Notes: a model not told the origin generated them from the letters alone. 64,000 nt of DNA from Cecembia rubra (GCF_003014575.1 NZ_PYGF01000010.1:101115-165114), one strand, 5' to 3'. Numbered from the stretch's first letter, positions 55,298-63,906 are shown. Numbers and translations are program-made.

Positions 55298-56068
55298 TTA
55301 AGATTTAAGCTTTCTGATTTCCTCCTTCAATTCCAAAATCATCTGAGAAATCTCATCCAGCGTAGCTGGTTGGGATTTGTCTTTTGGATGTGGAAAATCC
55401 GTACTGATAAATGCCTTGGCCTCCCAAACTTCCAGTACCTCCTCCCCCTTGACCTCATAGGGTCTGTACTGCTCATTGTCAGACACCAAAAAGAGTTTAC
55501 CGTTTTCCTCTAAATAATTGAAAACCCTTTTGTAAACCACTCCTTCAGTAGCAGTAACGAGCACATAAGTTTTCCCGCTTTTTATTCCGTCCAACTGTTC
55601 TACATAGGCACCGATTACCACCGTACCGGGCACTAAAGGCAGCATACTGTCCCCACTCAGTTCAAAAGCCCTATAGGTGGCCTGTTGGGAAAGGTTTGGA
55701 AGCTGAAATTGGGGCAAAGACTCCATGTATTCCCGATCTGCAAAACCATTGAGGTATCCGGCAGAAGCCTTCTGCCCCACCATGGTGATGTTTTCCCTAT
55801 CATCTTTATCCACAGCAATGGTCAGGATTTTGATATCCTTCTTTTGGATGGCCTTTCTTCCCAATGCCTCTATGTCATGGTAAAGCAGTTCCTCCAAACT
55901 GATCTGAAACAAGTCGCATAATACCGAAAGTCCTGATAACTTGGGCTCCGACCTACCATCTTCATATGCAGAAATCATGGTCCTTTGAAGTCCCAACTTT
56001 TCAGCAAGTTCCGCTTGGGTCATTTGTCTTTGGTTCCTTAAGAACCTGATATTTTTAGAGAGTACCAT
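55298..56068 (-). CDS. XRE-family repressor with S24 (LexA/CI-like) autopeptidase domain
   Basis: A 256-aa regulator. Residues 4-60 are an XRE helix-turn-helix (MTQAELAEKLGLQRTMISAY). The C-terminal half is an S24 peptidase with a complete self-cleavage set: Ala103-Gly104 in ASAGYLNG as cleavage site, Ser141 in LSGDSMLP and Lys180 in VVYKRV. It should therefore be inactivated by RecA-type stimulated autocleavage. A short coiled-coil tail ends the protein. It follows an 85-aa gene by nine bases and palindromic sites lie upstream of that gene. Confidence 0.9.
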   Translation of the reverse strand: MVLSKNIRFLRNQRQMTQAELAEKLGLQRTMISAYEDGRSEPKLSGLSVLCDLFQISLEELLYHDIEALGRKAIQKKDIKILTIAVDKDDRENITMVGQKASAGYLNGFADREYMESLPQFQLPNLSQQATYRAFELSGDSMLPLVPGTVVIGAYVEQLDGIKSGKTYVLVTATEGVVYKRVFNYLEENGKLFLVSDNEQYRPYEVKGEEVLEVWEAKAFISTDFPHPKDKSQPATLDEISQMILELKEEIRKLKS

Positions 56069-56077
56069 GGCTAAATT

Positions 56078-56335
56078 TTATGCGGAAAAAAGATAGAAAT
56101 TATGATCATCTTTTACAGGATTATTCAAAGAAAATGAATTCAACCCAGATAAAGACATCCTCCTCTGTTGCATTCTTTCCTGAATTTCAGCAATGATCTC
56201 CCCTATGGGTTTGGGTTCATTGGTCAGAAGATAACCATACATAGGCTTTTTGACATCTTCTATAAAAAATTTCACCTGAATATTTCCTGAGGGAAGGGCT
56301 TTTTGGGTAAGGCTGATTTTGTGTGCTGCTTTCAT
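56078..56335 (-). CDS. 85-aa protein upstream of the S24 repressor
   Basis: A small soluble protein (starts MKAAHKISLTQKAL, contains FFIEDVKKPMYGYLL and IGEIIAEIQERMQQRRMSL). No known family recognised. It is considered real because it begins just after two palindromes, has a clean ATG, and lies nine bases before the repressor start, so it is the first cistron of that unit. Candidates are an effector or antirepressor; that is inference. Confidence 0.62.
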   Translation of the reverse strand: MKAAHKISLTQKALPSGNIQVKFFIEDVKKPMYGYLLTNEPKPIGEIIAEIQERMQQRRMSLSGLNSFSLNNPVKDDHNFYLFSA

Positions 56336-56367
56336 ATCCTAGATGTTTACAGCAACTAATATAAAAA

Positions 56368-56394
56368 GTTATTTTAAATAACACTAATGTGTTA
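56368..56394. promoter_or_regulatory. Paired palindromes, candidate operator of the S24 repressor operon
   Basis: GTTATTTTAAATAAC (56368-56382) and TAACACTAATGTGTTA (56379-56394) are two perfect inverted repeats overlapping by four bases, 33-59 bases upstream of the 85-aa gene. This is the position expected for an autoregulated repressor. Confidence 0.5.
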
Positions 56395-56483
56395 ATAAAA
56401 TTAACCTTATTGTGTCACAAAATGTCTCATTTTAGCTTTCAACCTAAGTAGAGATTTGATTTTTTAAAGTTAAAGGGTTTATA

Positions 56484-57464
56484 TCAGGGCCTTTCCCGAT
56501 TGTAATAATACAACACCGGAACTATAGCATTACTGAACTCGCTTAGGGTATAATACCCTTTGTTTTGATCGAAACAAATGGCTTCTCCTTGAGGCTCAGT
56601 GGGGTTGTAAGGCGCCAATTTGGGGACTTTCTTAAACATATCCACTATATTTTCACCCTCCAATCTCTCCCAGTGCATGATAAAGTCATTGGTTTTGATC
56701 AACATCTCTTTGCCATCCAAAGAAATACTACCTCCCACGGCTCTGGTAAATGGAAATTCGCCAACCCTTATGGCTTCCATGGGCGTCTCAGTATCCTGAG
56801 GGTAAGGCAATACATAAATGATAGAGAAAAAGTCTCTCTTGGTTACCAAAAATAAATCCTTGGTCCAAGGGTCTAATAATAATGTTTCTACATCATGTCT
56901 TAAACCATCTGGATATCTAAATGTGATGGTTTTAATATCTTGGTTATTGATGGGTGTCTTTTTCCCCCTATGGTCTTCATTGAAAACAGGTTCTTTGAAT
57001 CTATAAATTTTATAGTCTCTGTATACGCGGTTATTGTCACCCACTTCTCCTAGATAAATATAATTGGCCCCTGCTTCAGGTCCGGGACCGATTTCTATAT
57101 CCTCCCAATCCCGGTTAAAAATGCCCGTTAACTCATAACTTGCCACTGTTTCCCCAGTAGCAACATCCAAAAGAAAGATCTCATTGGAATTGCCCCTGTC
57201 TTCATGAGACCAAAGGTAGCCTTGATTAGCGGTACTGATCACTATTCCTGAAGCTTCAATCAAATCTGATTCTCCTCTGGCATCTGCCATTTCGGGAAAC
57301 TTATCAGAACCTGTCAATCCCAAGGGTGCACTGTACTCCAATTCAAAAGGTTCATGGGATTCCCAAAAATCCACATTGGGTTCGACATGATCATTTCCTT
57401 TATCACACCCAAGAAGGAAGGAAACTATCAATAAGGTACAGCAAGTTTTGAATACGTCCATCAT
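56484..57464 (-). CDS. Predicted lipoprotein, beta-propeller-like
   Basis: A 326-aa lipoprotein with lipobox LLGC (Cys20, followed by DKGNDHVEPN). The mature part has blade-like strands (GYLWSHEDRGNSNEIFLLD, DWEDIEIGPGP, NYIYLGEVGDN, VETLLLDPWTKDLFLVTK) and an acidic, calcium-type flavour, resembling phytase- or esterase-like propellers, but no family could be fixed. Single gene behind a strong terminator. Confidence 0.75.
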   Translation of the reverse strand: MMDVFKTCCTLLIVSFLLGCDKGNDHVEPNVDFWESHEPFELEYSAPLGLTGSDKFPEMADARGESDLIEASGIVISTANQGYLWSHEDRGNSNEIFLLDVATGETVASYELTGIFNRDWEDIEIGPGPEAGANYIYLGEVGDNNRVYRDYKIYRFKEPVFNEDHRGKKTPINNQDIKTITFRYPDGLRHDVETLLLDPWTKDLFLVTKRDFFSIIYVLPYPQDTETPMEAIRVGEFPFTRAVGGSISLDGKEMLIKTNDFIMHWERLEGENIVDMFKKVPKLAPYNPTEPQGEAICFDQNKGYYTLSEFSNAIVPVLYYYNRERP

Positions 57465-57477
57465 TAGTATAAAAATA

Positions 57478-57508
57478 CAATAAGTCGGTCACAATGACCG
57501 ACTTATTG
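57478..57508 (-). terminator. Strong hairpin terminator downstream of the gene remnant
   Basis: CAATAAGTCGGTCA and TGACCGACTTATTG form a 14-bp perfect stem with a CAA loop, the strongest simple hairpin outside the REP region. It ends the minus-strand unit running from the CitMHS gene. Confidence 0.8.
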
Positions 57509-57524
57509 CTGAATTTAAATTTGA

Positions 57525-57677
57525 TTAATCTGCTCCCAATGCTCCAAAGAAAGTCGAAGGAAGCGGTGTAACATAAGTTTTTCCATTAACTACATATTCA
57601 CTGAAAATCGGGCTGAAATCAGTGGTTCCCCCCGTAAGTGCCGGGCTATTGGGCTGTAGTTTGAACACGTCAAACCC
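57525..57677 (-). pseudogene. Orphan C-terminal coding remnant
   Basis: A frame on the minus strand reads, from just after an upstream stop, GFDVFKLQPNSPALTGG then DFSPIFSEYVVNGKTY then TPLPSTFFGALGAD and a stop. There is no normal start; a GTG at 57668 would give 47 aa. The SPALTGG and FFGALGAD pieces resemble the ends of Bacteroidota surface proteins whose C-termini read like SPALxGG ... YRGAxGxD. It is most likely the tail of a larger gene lost by deletion. It overlaps the DUF2200 stop. Confidence 0.5.
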
Positions 57678-58032
57678 TTAAAATTTTTTCCATCTTCCTC
57701 CCTTTGGCCAATTCATCTACCAATTTGTCCAAATACCTTACTTTTTGGGTCAATGGATTACTTATTTCTTCAATCCGATAACCACAGATGACTCCTGTGA
57801 TCATATGGGCATTGGGATTCAACTTGGCCTGATCAAAAAAATCCTGGAAAGTTACCTTTTCATCAATAAGCCTTTGTAATGCTTGGTCATTGAAACCTGT
57901 CAACCAAGAAATCACAGTATGCAATTCCTCTTTTGTCCTGCCTTTTCTTTCCACTTTGCTGACATAATGGGGATATACAGAAGCAAAAGTCATTTTGGCC
58001 ATTCGCTCGTCGTGTTCTGGTGTGGTTTGCAT
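57670..58032 (-). CDS. DUF2200 family protein
   Basis: A 120-aa soluble protein with the DUF2200 pattern MTFASVYPHYVSKVERKGRT and ISWLTGFNDQAL near the middle, then IEEISNPLTQKVRYLDKLVDELAKG. Function unknown. The start at 58032 (MQTTPEHDERM) matches the family; the frame upstream is unrelated and overlaps the previous gene. Confidence 0.88.
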   Translation of the reverse strand: MQTTPEHDERMAKMTFASVYPHYVSKVERKGRTKEELHTVISWLTGFNDQALQRLIDEKVTFQDFFDQAKLNPNAHMITGVICGYRIEEISNPLTQKVRYLDKLVDELAKGRKMEKILRV

Positions 58033-58117
58033 CGGTTCCTGCTTTTTGAATAGTCTAAAGGTCGATATTTTCACCTTGGTCTGCAAATTCCATGATAACA
58101 ATGACCTGAGACAAAAT

Positions 58118-58417
58118 TCAGATTGGCATTTCCAACAAAAAGGCACTTAAGGATTTTCCATGTTTATCAATTTGGGTTGAACTGGTCACCCCTCCCCCTA
58201 ATGCCTCATATAACACAAAATTCAAAGCGCCCAGCTGGGGAAGTTCATAGCGCTTAACTTCTCCCTTCACTACCTTTCCCAACCAATCTTTTACCCGATC
58301 AGCAGTCACCTTTTCCTGAATGAGTGAATAGTTGCTTTTTTCAAATACGATCAAAGAAATATTGCTGATGTTTCCTTTGTCTCCGGTTCGGGCATGTGCA
58401 ATTTCGTAAAGTTTCAT
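58118..58417 (-). CDS. AtuA-associated small subunit
   Basis: A 99-aa protein corresponding to the C-terminal domain of long AtuA-type proteins, here encoded separately. It begins YEIAHARTGDKGNISNISLI and includes RYELPQLGALNFVLYEALGG and SSTQIDKHGKSL, all conserved in that domain. It is three bases after the AtuA gene, so the two probably form one enzyme. Confidence 0.86.
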   Translation of the reverse strand: MKLYEIAHARTGDKGNISNISLIVFEKSNYSLIQEKVTADRVKDWLGKVVKGEVKRYELPQLGALNFVLYEALGGGVTSSTQIDKHGKSLSAFLLEMPI

Positions 58418-58420
58418 CCC

Positions 58421-59752
58421 TTAAGTATTTAAGTATTCCACATGGATATTGACAGCTGACTTGGGTAACAGCACAGAAGCTACCGAGATTACCTCCTCTA
58501 CCTGCTGGCTTACCCCACCTCCCCCATAAGGCCCATTGGTATAAAGCGTTTCCACTTCCTGGCCAATATGTCTGGCCATTTCAAATGTATCTGCTTTTGC
58601 ACAAACCCTTAATCTTACTTCCTCCAAGCCTTCAGGTTCTGTTTCCATTGGACTAATGGAATTCAAACCTAAGATATCCATCCTTACTTCCTGAAGAGGT
58701 AATCTTTCCAGTCTTTTTTTGACTATTTCGCCAGCCAGCCTGGCCCTTGCTATACAATCATGCCCCCCATAGCTTATCTGCCCCTCTCCCACATATCCAT
58801 TACTATACCCGACGCTTACTTTATAAGTATCCGTAGCTTTTTTTCCAGTGGCTTTACTAAAGCGCACACAGTTTTCTGCTATTGCTTCAAATTCTACTTT
58901 TGAAAAATCTGCAATACAATCCGGTGTCAGGTATTGAGCAGGGTCATGTATTTCATAAAGCAATTGCTCGGTACAAGTCGCTGTATTGATCAGTCCTCCC
59001 GTGCCTGTCACTTTGGATATCAATCCATCTCCACTCTCTTCTAATTCTGCAAAGGGAAATCCCAAATCCCAAAGGTCTGGGACGGCTTTTCTGTTCAAAT
59101 CAGCAAAATAGCCACCTGATACCTGGCCGGCACATTCCAATAAATGACCGATCATGGTGCCCTTGCCGAGTTTTTCAAAATCATCCATTTTCCAGCCAAA
59201 CTCAAAGATCATAGGTGCCAGAAATAAAGAAGGATCTGAGACCCTACCAGTAAGTATAATATCAGCGCCATTTTTCAAAGCCTCAACAATTCCCCCTACA
59301 CCAATGTAGGCATTGGCTGAAATAATCTGAGGCCCAATAGTAGACAAGGGTTTACCCGTTTCCAGTATAGGCAGATGCAAGGAATGTCTAATGGTATCCA
59401 AAACATCATCCCCTAGTACAGCCGCTATTTTCAGTCCTTTAATTCCCATTTTCCGGGCAATTTCCTGGGTGACTTTCATCGCTTGAACCGGATTGGCTGC
59501 CCCCATATTACTGATGACTTTGGTCCGCTTTTCCTGTAGGATGGGAAGGATTGCACTCATCCTATATTCCAACAAGTGATTGTATCCTTTCTTCGGGTCG
59601 TTTTTCTTTTCTTTTTGGGCAAGGGCTATGGTACGTTCTGCCAAACATTCAAAGCCTATATAGTCTAAATTTCCTTCATTCAGCAATTTTAGCGCAGGTT
59701 CAAGCCGGTCTCCCCCATATCCCGCACCACCTCCGATTCTGATTTTTTTCAT
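58421..59752 (-). CDS. AtuA-family (DUF1446) protein
   Basis: A 443-aa cytoplasmic protein of the AtuA (acyclic terpene utilisation) family. Signatures are IGGGAGYGGDRLEPA at the start, YIGFECLAERTIALAQ, ISNMGAANP, ADIILTGRVSDPSLFLAP and the later GPYGGGGVSQQVEEVISV. The reaction is not established; members are associated with catabolism of branched or dicarboxylic acyl compounds. Here it pairs with its separate small subunit and with a CitMHS transporter, suggesting uptake and breakdown of an organic acid. Confidence 0.88.
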   Translation of the reverse strand: MKKIRIGGGAGYGGDRLEPALKLLNEGNLDYIGFECLAERTIALAQKEKKNDPKKGYNHLLEYRMSAILPILQEKRTKVISNMGAANPVQAMKVTQEIARKMGIKGLKIAAVLGDDVLDTIRHSLHLPILETGKPLSTIGPQIISANAYIGVGGIVEALKNGADIILTGRVSDPSLFLAPMIFEFGWKMDDFEKLGKGTMIGHLLECAGQVSGGYFADLNRKAVPDLWDLGFPFAELEESGDGLISKVTGTGGLINTATCTEQLLYEIHDPAQYLTPDCIADFSKVEFEAIAENCVRFSKATGKKATDTYKVSVGYSNGYVGEGQISYGGHDCIARARLAGEIVKKRLERLPLQEVRMDILGLNSISPMETEPEGLEEVRLRVCAKADTFEMARHIGQEVETLYTNGPYGGGGVSQQVEEVISVASVLLPKSAVNIHVEYLNT

Positions 59753-59755
59753 GAA

Positions 59756-61036
59756 TTACAATGTTATAGCCCCTACTATAAAAGAAAATATAAGGATAAT
59801 TAGGCTGACTAAAAAAGCATAGGGAATGGTTTTCCGCTGATGGCTTCCCAAATCAACCCCCGTCAAACCGATCAACAGAAAGGTAGCTCCAGTAAGTGGA
59901 CTTACCGGAAACCCAGTGGTCATCTGGCCTACGATAGCTGCCCTGCCTATTTCGATAGGGTCACCTCCAAACTGGGCTGAGGTACTGGAAAGCACGGGTA
60001 AAATTCCAAAATAAAAAGAGTCAGGATCAAATAACAGACTTGCCGGCATGGCTGCCAGGCCAACTAAAGCTGGCAAATGATTCCCAAGCCACTCAGGAAT
60101 ATGCAGAACCGCTGCTGCTGCCATGGCGGCTATCATTCCGGAACCTTTCATGATTCCAATAAAGCAACCAGCTGCAAAGAGAATACTGACCATCAAGACT
60201 ACTGCCTTGGCGTGGGCATTAATATGTTCCGCCTGTTCTTGGATGTTTGGGTAGTTAATAGTAATGGCCAGTGCAAAAGCAATCATGAAGATAATATGCG
60301 GGGCCGCGAGACCAGAGACTAAGGTGACAATGGCCAGCAGGATCATTAATATGTTGACCCAAAATAATTTTGGCCTTTCCCAGTCATGTCTGGTTTCAAC
60401 ATGCATTTCAGTGCTTGTAGTGGGCTGTTCTTCTTGCCGCTCCTTTTTACCTAGAAAAAAAGCGATCAATAAAACCGAAATCAGGCCCATGATCACCGGA
60501 AATAACATAGGGTTAAATAAAGTCGTCACAGGAACCTCCAAGGCAGAGGCTGCTCTTATGGTAGGACCTCCCCAAGGCAAAATATTCATGGTCCCCGCAG
60601 CTAAGGCCACAATGCAGGCCAAGGTGGATCTTTTCATTTTCAACTGATCATAGACAGGCAAAAATGCAGGAACAGCAATCAGAAAAGTACTGGCCCCGGA
60701 TCCGTCCAATTGGGCTGTCATGGCCAAAATACCTGAACCTACTGCCACTCTTGCCGGGTCATTGCCTGCGATTTTCAAAATCCCTATAATGATAGGCCTG
60801 AAAGTGCCTGCATCTGCCAGAATCCCAAAAAAGAGAATGGCGAAAATAAACATCACCCCTATCGGGGCAATTGAAAGGATTCCATCAGTGATAAAATCAA
60901 AAATATCCAGGCGAAATCCGGCCAAAATAGCAGTAAGGATGGGTACGAGAATCATGGCAACAATGGGTGAGGCTTTTTTGGCCATAACCAAAAAAAGCAA
61001 TACTCCTATCGTTATCAATCCTAGGAATGCCAACAT
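59756..61036 (-). CDS. CitMHS-family citrate/organic-acid:H+ transporter
   Basis: A 426-aa integral membrane protein of the ion-transporter superfamily CitMHS branch: about 11-12 helices, with the AMTAQLDGSGASTFLIAVPA region in the first half, LPWGGPTIRAAS in the middle, and FGGDPIEIGRAAIVGQMTTG near the end. These carry metal-citrate or related acids with protons. It heads the minus-strand unit with AtuA (three bases downstream), so the substrate is probably the AtuA substrate. Confidence 0.9.
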   Translation of the reverse strand: MLAFLGLITIGVLLFLVMAKKASPIVAMILVPILTAILAGFRLDIFDFITDGILSIAPIGVMFIFAILFFGILADAGTFRPIIIGILKIAGNDPARVAVGSGILAMTAQLDGSGASTFLIAVPAFLPVYDQLKMKRSTLACIVALAAGTMNILPWGGPTIRAASALEVPVTTLFNPMLFPVIMGLISVLLIAFFLGKKERQEEQPTTSTEMHVETRHDWERPKLFWVNILMILLAIVTLVSGLAAPHIIFMIAFALAITINYPNIQEQAEHINAHAKAVVLMVSILFAAGCFIGIMKGSGMIAAMAAAAVLHIPEWLGNHLPALVGLAAMPASLLFDPDSFYFGILPVLSSTSAQFGGDPIEIGRAAIVGQMTTGFPVSPLTGATFLLIGLTGVDLGSHQRKTIPYAFLVSLIILIFSFIVGAITL

Positions 61037-61505
61037 ATTTTTTGAACTTTAAACTATTATATCTCGTGAATGGACATGATATCTTTTTACTACGTCATTC
61101 TGATCCGCCACAGGCAGAGAAGAACCTCCCATAGTTTAGGAGATGCCCCGTAATGCTACGGGGCATTTCGACTCCGCAGGCTCTGCTACCAATGACAAAT
61201 AGCTATTTCACGCAGCAATCGCGGCGACTTCGCTGCGCCCACTGCGTGAAACCTTTTACTATTTTATGATCTGTAAATGCAAAATTTTAAAATCTCAGCA
61301 TGACGATTCAACAACAGTCATTACCCTTTCTGTACATTTTCCTAAATGTTAAAATCTCCGGGTGTCTGGATCAATTACCTATTATCAGGTATTCCTTTAG
61401 CAAACCACCCTCATAATGTACTTTTAACATAATGGTAAATGTAGCAATCCATAGCCAGAAATTGCAAGTTCTGGTGATAAAAAAATCTTAAGCGAATTTA
61501 GTTTT
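61037..61505. other. Intergenic region between CitMHS gene and small 61506 gene
   Basis: About 470 bases with no credible open frame. It holds the inverted-repeat element at 61094-61251 (listed separately) and presumably the CitMHS promoter on the minus strand, which could not be placed. Confidence 0.5.
61094..61251. repeat. Inverted-repeat intergenic element (MITE/REP-like)
   Basis: GTCATT at 61094-61099 and AATGAC at 61191-61196 are inverted ends of a ~100-bp block beginning GTCATTCTGAT, similar to a repeat family common in Bacteroidota genomes. Inside is ATGCCCCGTA-ATGC-TACGGGGCAT (61143-61166). Immediately after it TTTCACGCAG (61206-61215) and CTGCGTGAAA (61242-61251) form a second perfect 10-bp inverted repeat around a GC-rich core. 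GC content is higher than in the flanks. Confidence 0.6.
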
Positions 61506-61844
61506 TCATTGTTCTTCAATAATTGAATTTCCTGAAGAACCGTCCCCAGATGTCCAATTCCATTCCTCATGTAATCTAATTTTTCCGTTGGGCAATACTT
61601 CAGGTGTAGAAACACAGGTACCCGTCATTATTTCTCCATTCTTATTTACTTGGTGGTAGCGCATATCGATCTTTCCTTCAGCGTTGACTATACCTATTAG
61701 ATGCCCTTTGATGATGTTACCTCCTGAATATTCTGAAGTCAGAATATTTCCATCTTGCCTGTAAACAAACAAGGTTTCGCTGGATGTTTCACCATTCTCC
61801 GAATTTTGAATCGGTCTAAAGGTTTTGTTATTATAACTGATCAT
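61506..61844 (-). CDS. Small conserved protein often mislabelled N-acetylglutamate synthase
   Basis: A ~112-aa soluble beta-rich protein starting MISYNNKTFRPIQNSENGE and containing GGNIIKGHLIGIVNAEGKID, MRYHQVNKNGEIMTGTC and KIRLHEEWNWTSGDG. It belongs to a small widespread family that databases sometimes call N-acetylglutamate synthase without evidence; it has no GNAT motif. Not proposed as the missing first arginine enzyme. The start at 61844 is preferred over 61910. Confidence 0.7.
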   Translation of the reverse strand: MISYNNKTFRPIQNSENGETSSETLFVYRQDGNILTSEYSGGNIIKGHLIGIVNAEGKIDMRYHQVNKNGEIMTGTCVSTPEVLPNGKIRLHEEWNWTSGDGSSGNSIIEEQ

Positions 61845-62134
61845 TGAATATTTTTTTCTATTTATTTCTCTGAAAGTCTCTTTGCCTTTCGAAGAGTCAA
61901 TCCTGATCAAATTTAAACCAAAAAAGATTTAAATGCTTTTGACTACAACCCATCGGTTTATTGAGAAAAATCTTTAAAATGCTCTAAGCTTATATAATAT
62001 TTAACTTTATCGACAATAAGTATAACAAAAATATAATAAATTGTTAATAAACTTTAAATTACTATCCAAAAACATGTTAATGGATTGATTTTTGTATTTT
62101 TACTATCTTATAATTAAACCTAACCAATAAAATT

Positions 62135-62626
62135 ATGATTTATTCTAAATTAACTTCGAACATTTTTCTTCTATTCCTGACGTTATCTTTTTCTCTTAGC
62201 AGTGCTTTTGCGCAACAATTGCCTGGGCAAATGGAAGTGAAAGAAGATTTCTCAGATGAGGAATTAAAGGAATTTGTAAGAGTAAATGTAGCATTGATTC
62301 CCGTTCAAGAAAATGCCCAGGAAAAAATGGTGGAAGCCATTCAAAGCAGCGGTTTGACAATCGATAGATTCCAACAATTGGCTCAAGCACAGCAGGCAGG
62401 TAATTTAAGGGATGCTGTTGAAACTCCCGAAGAAGTGGCTCAATTCAATGATGCTGGACAAAAAGTAATGGCAACCCAAGAGAAAATGCAGGAGGAAATC
62501 CAAAAAGTGATTTCTGATAGTAAATTGTCGGAGCAGGAATTTCAAGAGATTTATGTGGCCTATTCACAAAGTGCCAAAGTAAAAGAAAAAGTAGATGAAA
62601 TGATGGATAAGGAATTTAATCCATAA
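62135..62626 (+). CDS. Secreted DUF4168-like protein
   Basis: A 163-aa exported protein with signal peptide (ends SSAFAQ, residue 26). The mature part is helical: FSDEELKEFVRVNVAL, then a Gln-rich middle (FQQLAQAQQAG), and SKLSEQEFQEIYVAYSQSAKV near the end, the duplicated pattern of DUF4168. A diverged relative is at 23924. Function unknown; divergent from the small gene at 61506. Confidence 0.78.
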   Translation: MIYSKLTSNIFLLFLTLSFSLSSAFAQQLPGQMEVKEDFSDEELKEFVRVNVALIPVQENAQEKMVEAIQSSGLTIDRFQQLAQAQQAGNLRDAVETPEEVAQFNDAGQKVMATQEKMQEEIQKVISDSKLSEQEFQEIYVAYSQSAKVKEKVDEMMDKEFNP

Positions 62627-62638
62627 TCCTTTAAAACC

Positions 62639-62670
62639 CACCTGCCAAACATTCAATTTGGCAGGTGAAT
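62639..62670 (+). terminator. Intrinsic terminator after DUF4168-like gene
   Basis: CACCTGCCAAA and TTTGGCAGGTG make an 11-bp perfect stem with a 7-base loop, followed by AATTTTAAT, 12 bases after the stop. Confidence 0.82.
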
Positions 62671-62935
62671 TTTAATATTCAATGTCAAAAATGGTGCTGA
62701 CCCTTTAAGCTATTGTTGTCCAGATCAGTATCATGAAACTTGATTTCCATTGAAATTTAGTGATTTTAGCTGTAGTTGTTTTTTATTATTCCGTTTTATT
62801 TTCTAAGCCATTTACAGAGGGGCATCCGATAATGTAATTAGGGTCTACCATTGATAATAGTCGTCATTGACCAAATTTATATCAGAATAGCTTTTGCCCA
62901 GACAACATAAAGCCAGATAAACCCTTTCCAACTTA
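62671..62935. other. Intergenic region with no recognised feature
   Basis: AT-rich sequence between a terminator and the convergent membrane-protein gene. No credible frame, tRNA or repeat seen. Confidence 0.5.
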
Positions 62936-63709
62936 TTAGTTGGGGGAAAAAAGCATTTTTGCCAGACCATCCCAAGAAGGATGGAAAGGCATTTTGTGAA
63001 AAAGGAATACTCCTATCAATTGAAGGACCAGCACAGTAATTGTTGGCCACAAATCTAGCTTATGTTTATGATGATAAACCAACAAAGCGCCAAATATTAA
63101 AAATATGATTCCAAAGGTAAAATTTTCAGCAAATGCATTAAATTCCCAACCAAGTCCATAGTATAAATAACCAAGAAACCGGTCACCTGATGGACCCAAA
63201 ATGGTCAGTGCAGCTGCGAGCATAAAAGTAGCATGAGCCTGAATTTTCTTTTTGAATAAAATTCCCAAAGTATAATATGTAAGAAGCCAGAAAAAATAAA
63301 GGCTACCGATAACTATAAAGTCAGCTGCTTTTGAATCCGCACTTGCGGCTTCAGGGTAATAATCGGGTGGAGCAACCACATCCCCAGCCAGAACCCGTAA
63401 ATAACCATATCGCAGCACAAAGTAACCCACCAATAGAATGGTTGGCATAAGCACATAACTTAGTTTGCCCAAACTTCTGTGCCACTTGATTTTATGCAAT
63501 TTGATCAGCCAGGGTTGAATAATGACGGTAGCCAACCATAGAACCATTAATGCCCCGTGAACATGAATGATTAAAGGTGCTTTAAGTGTTGAAAAATAGC
63601 TTGGATAGAAACCAACAAAAGTAATGGGAATAAGCAGCCAAAGTGCCCAAGCAATGTTGGGCAACAACACTTTGTCGATATAACCCTGACTAGCTTGTCC
63701 TCTGCTCAT
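62936..63709 (-). CDS. Seven-helix membrane protein of unknown function
   Basis: A 257-aa integral membrane protein with about seven hydrophobic spans. The second span region has IIHVHGALMVLWLATV and the next loop KWHRSLGKLSYVLMP. Histidines next to membrane helices in this layout (HxHG..W, WHR..G) recall DUF2306 and cytochrome-b561-like proteins that may bind haem, but identification is uncertain. Single gene. Confidence 0.7.
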   Translation of the reverse strand: MSRGQASQGYIDKVLLPNIAWALWLLIPITFVGFYPSYFSTLKAPLIIHVHGALMVLWLATVIIQPWLIKLHKIKWHRSLGKLSYVLMPTILLVGYFVLRYGYLRVLAGDVVAPPDYYPEAASADSKAADFIVIGSLYFFWLLTYYTLGILFKKKIQAHATFMLAAALTILGPSGDRFLGYLYYGLGWEFNAFAENFTFGIIFLIFGALLVYHHKHKLDLWPTITVLVLQLIGVFLFHKMPFHPSWDGLAKMLFSPN

Positions 63710-63906
63710 TGGTATATTCTCATCAGTTCATAGTAGCTTAATTAAATCCCTGTCAAAAGTCTATTAATTGCTACCAATAATTTCATTTCAACAATCAATG
63801 GCGCAGGCAATGAAAAATTCTTTGATATTTGACTTGCTTACCTCCTGATTATTTGAAATTTAAAGAATTTAATTCAAGTTATTTTTAAAAATCAATTTTA
63901 ATTTCA

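Noticed and set aside
56078..56335. Toxin-antitoxin pair (85-aa protein with XRE repressor)
   Set aside because: The repressor has a full S24 autopeptidase domain, unlike antitoxins, and the small protein shows no known toxin motif; a damage-type regulatory unit fits better, though a toxic effector is not excluded.
61424..61615. 63-aa minus-strand frame
   Set aside because: Overlaps the better-supported small gene in another frame and has no family features.
61506..61844. Missing first enzyme of arginine synthesis (N-acetylglutamate synthase)
   Set aside because: The family name sometimes attached to this small protein is not backed by any acetyltransferase motif, and it is far from the arg operon.
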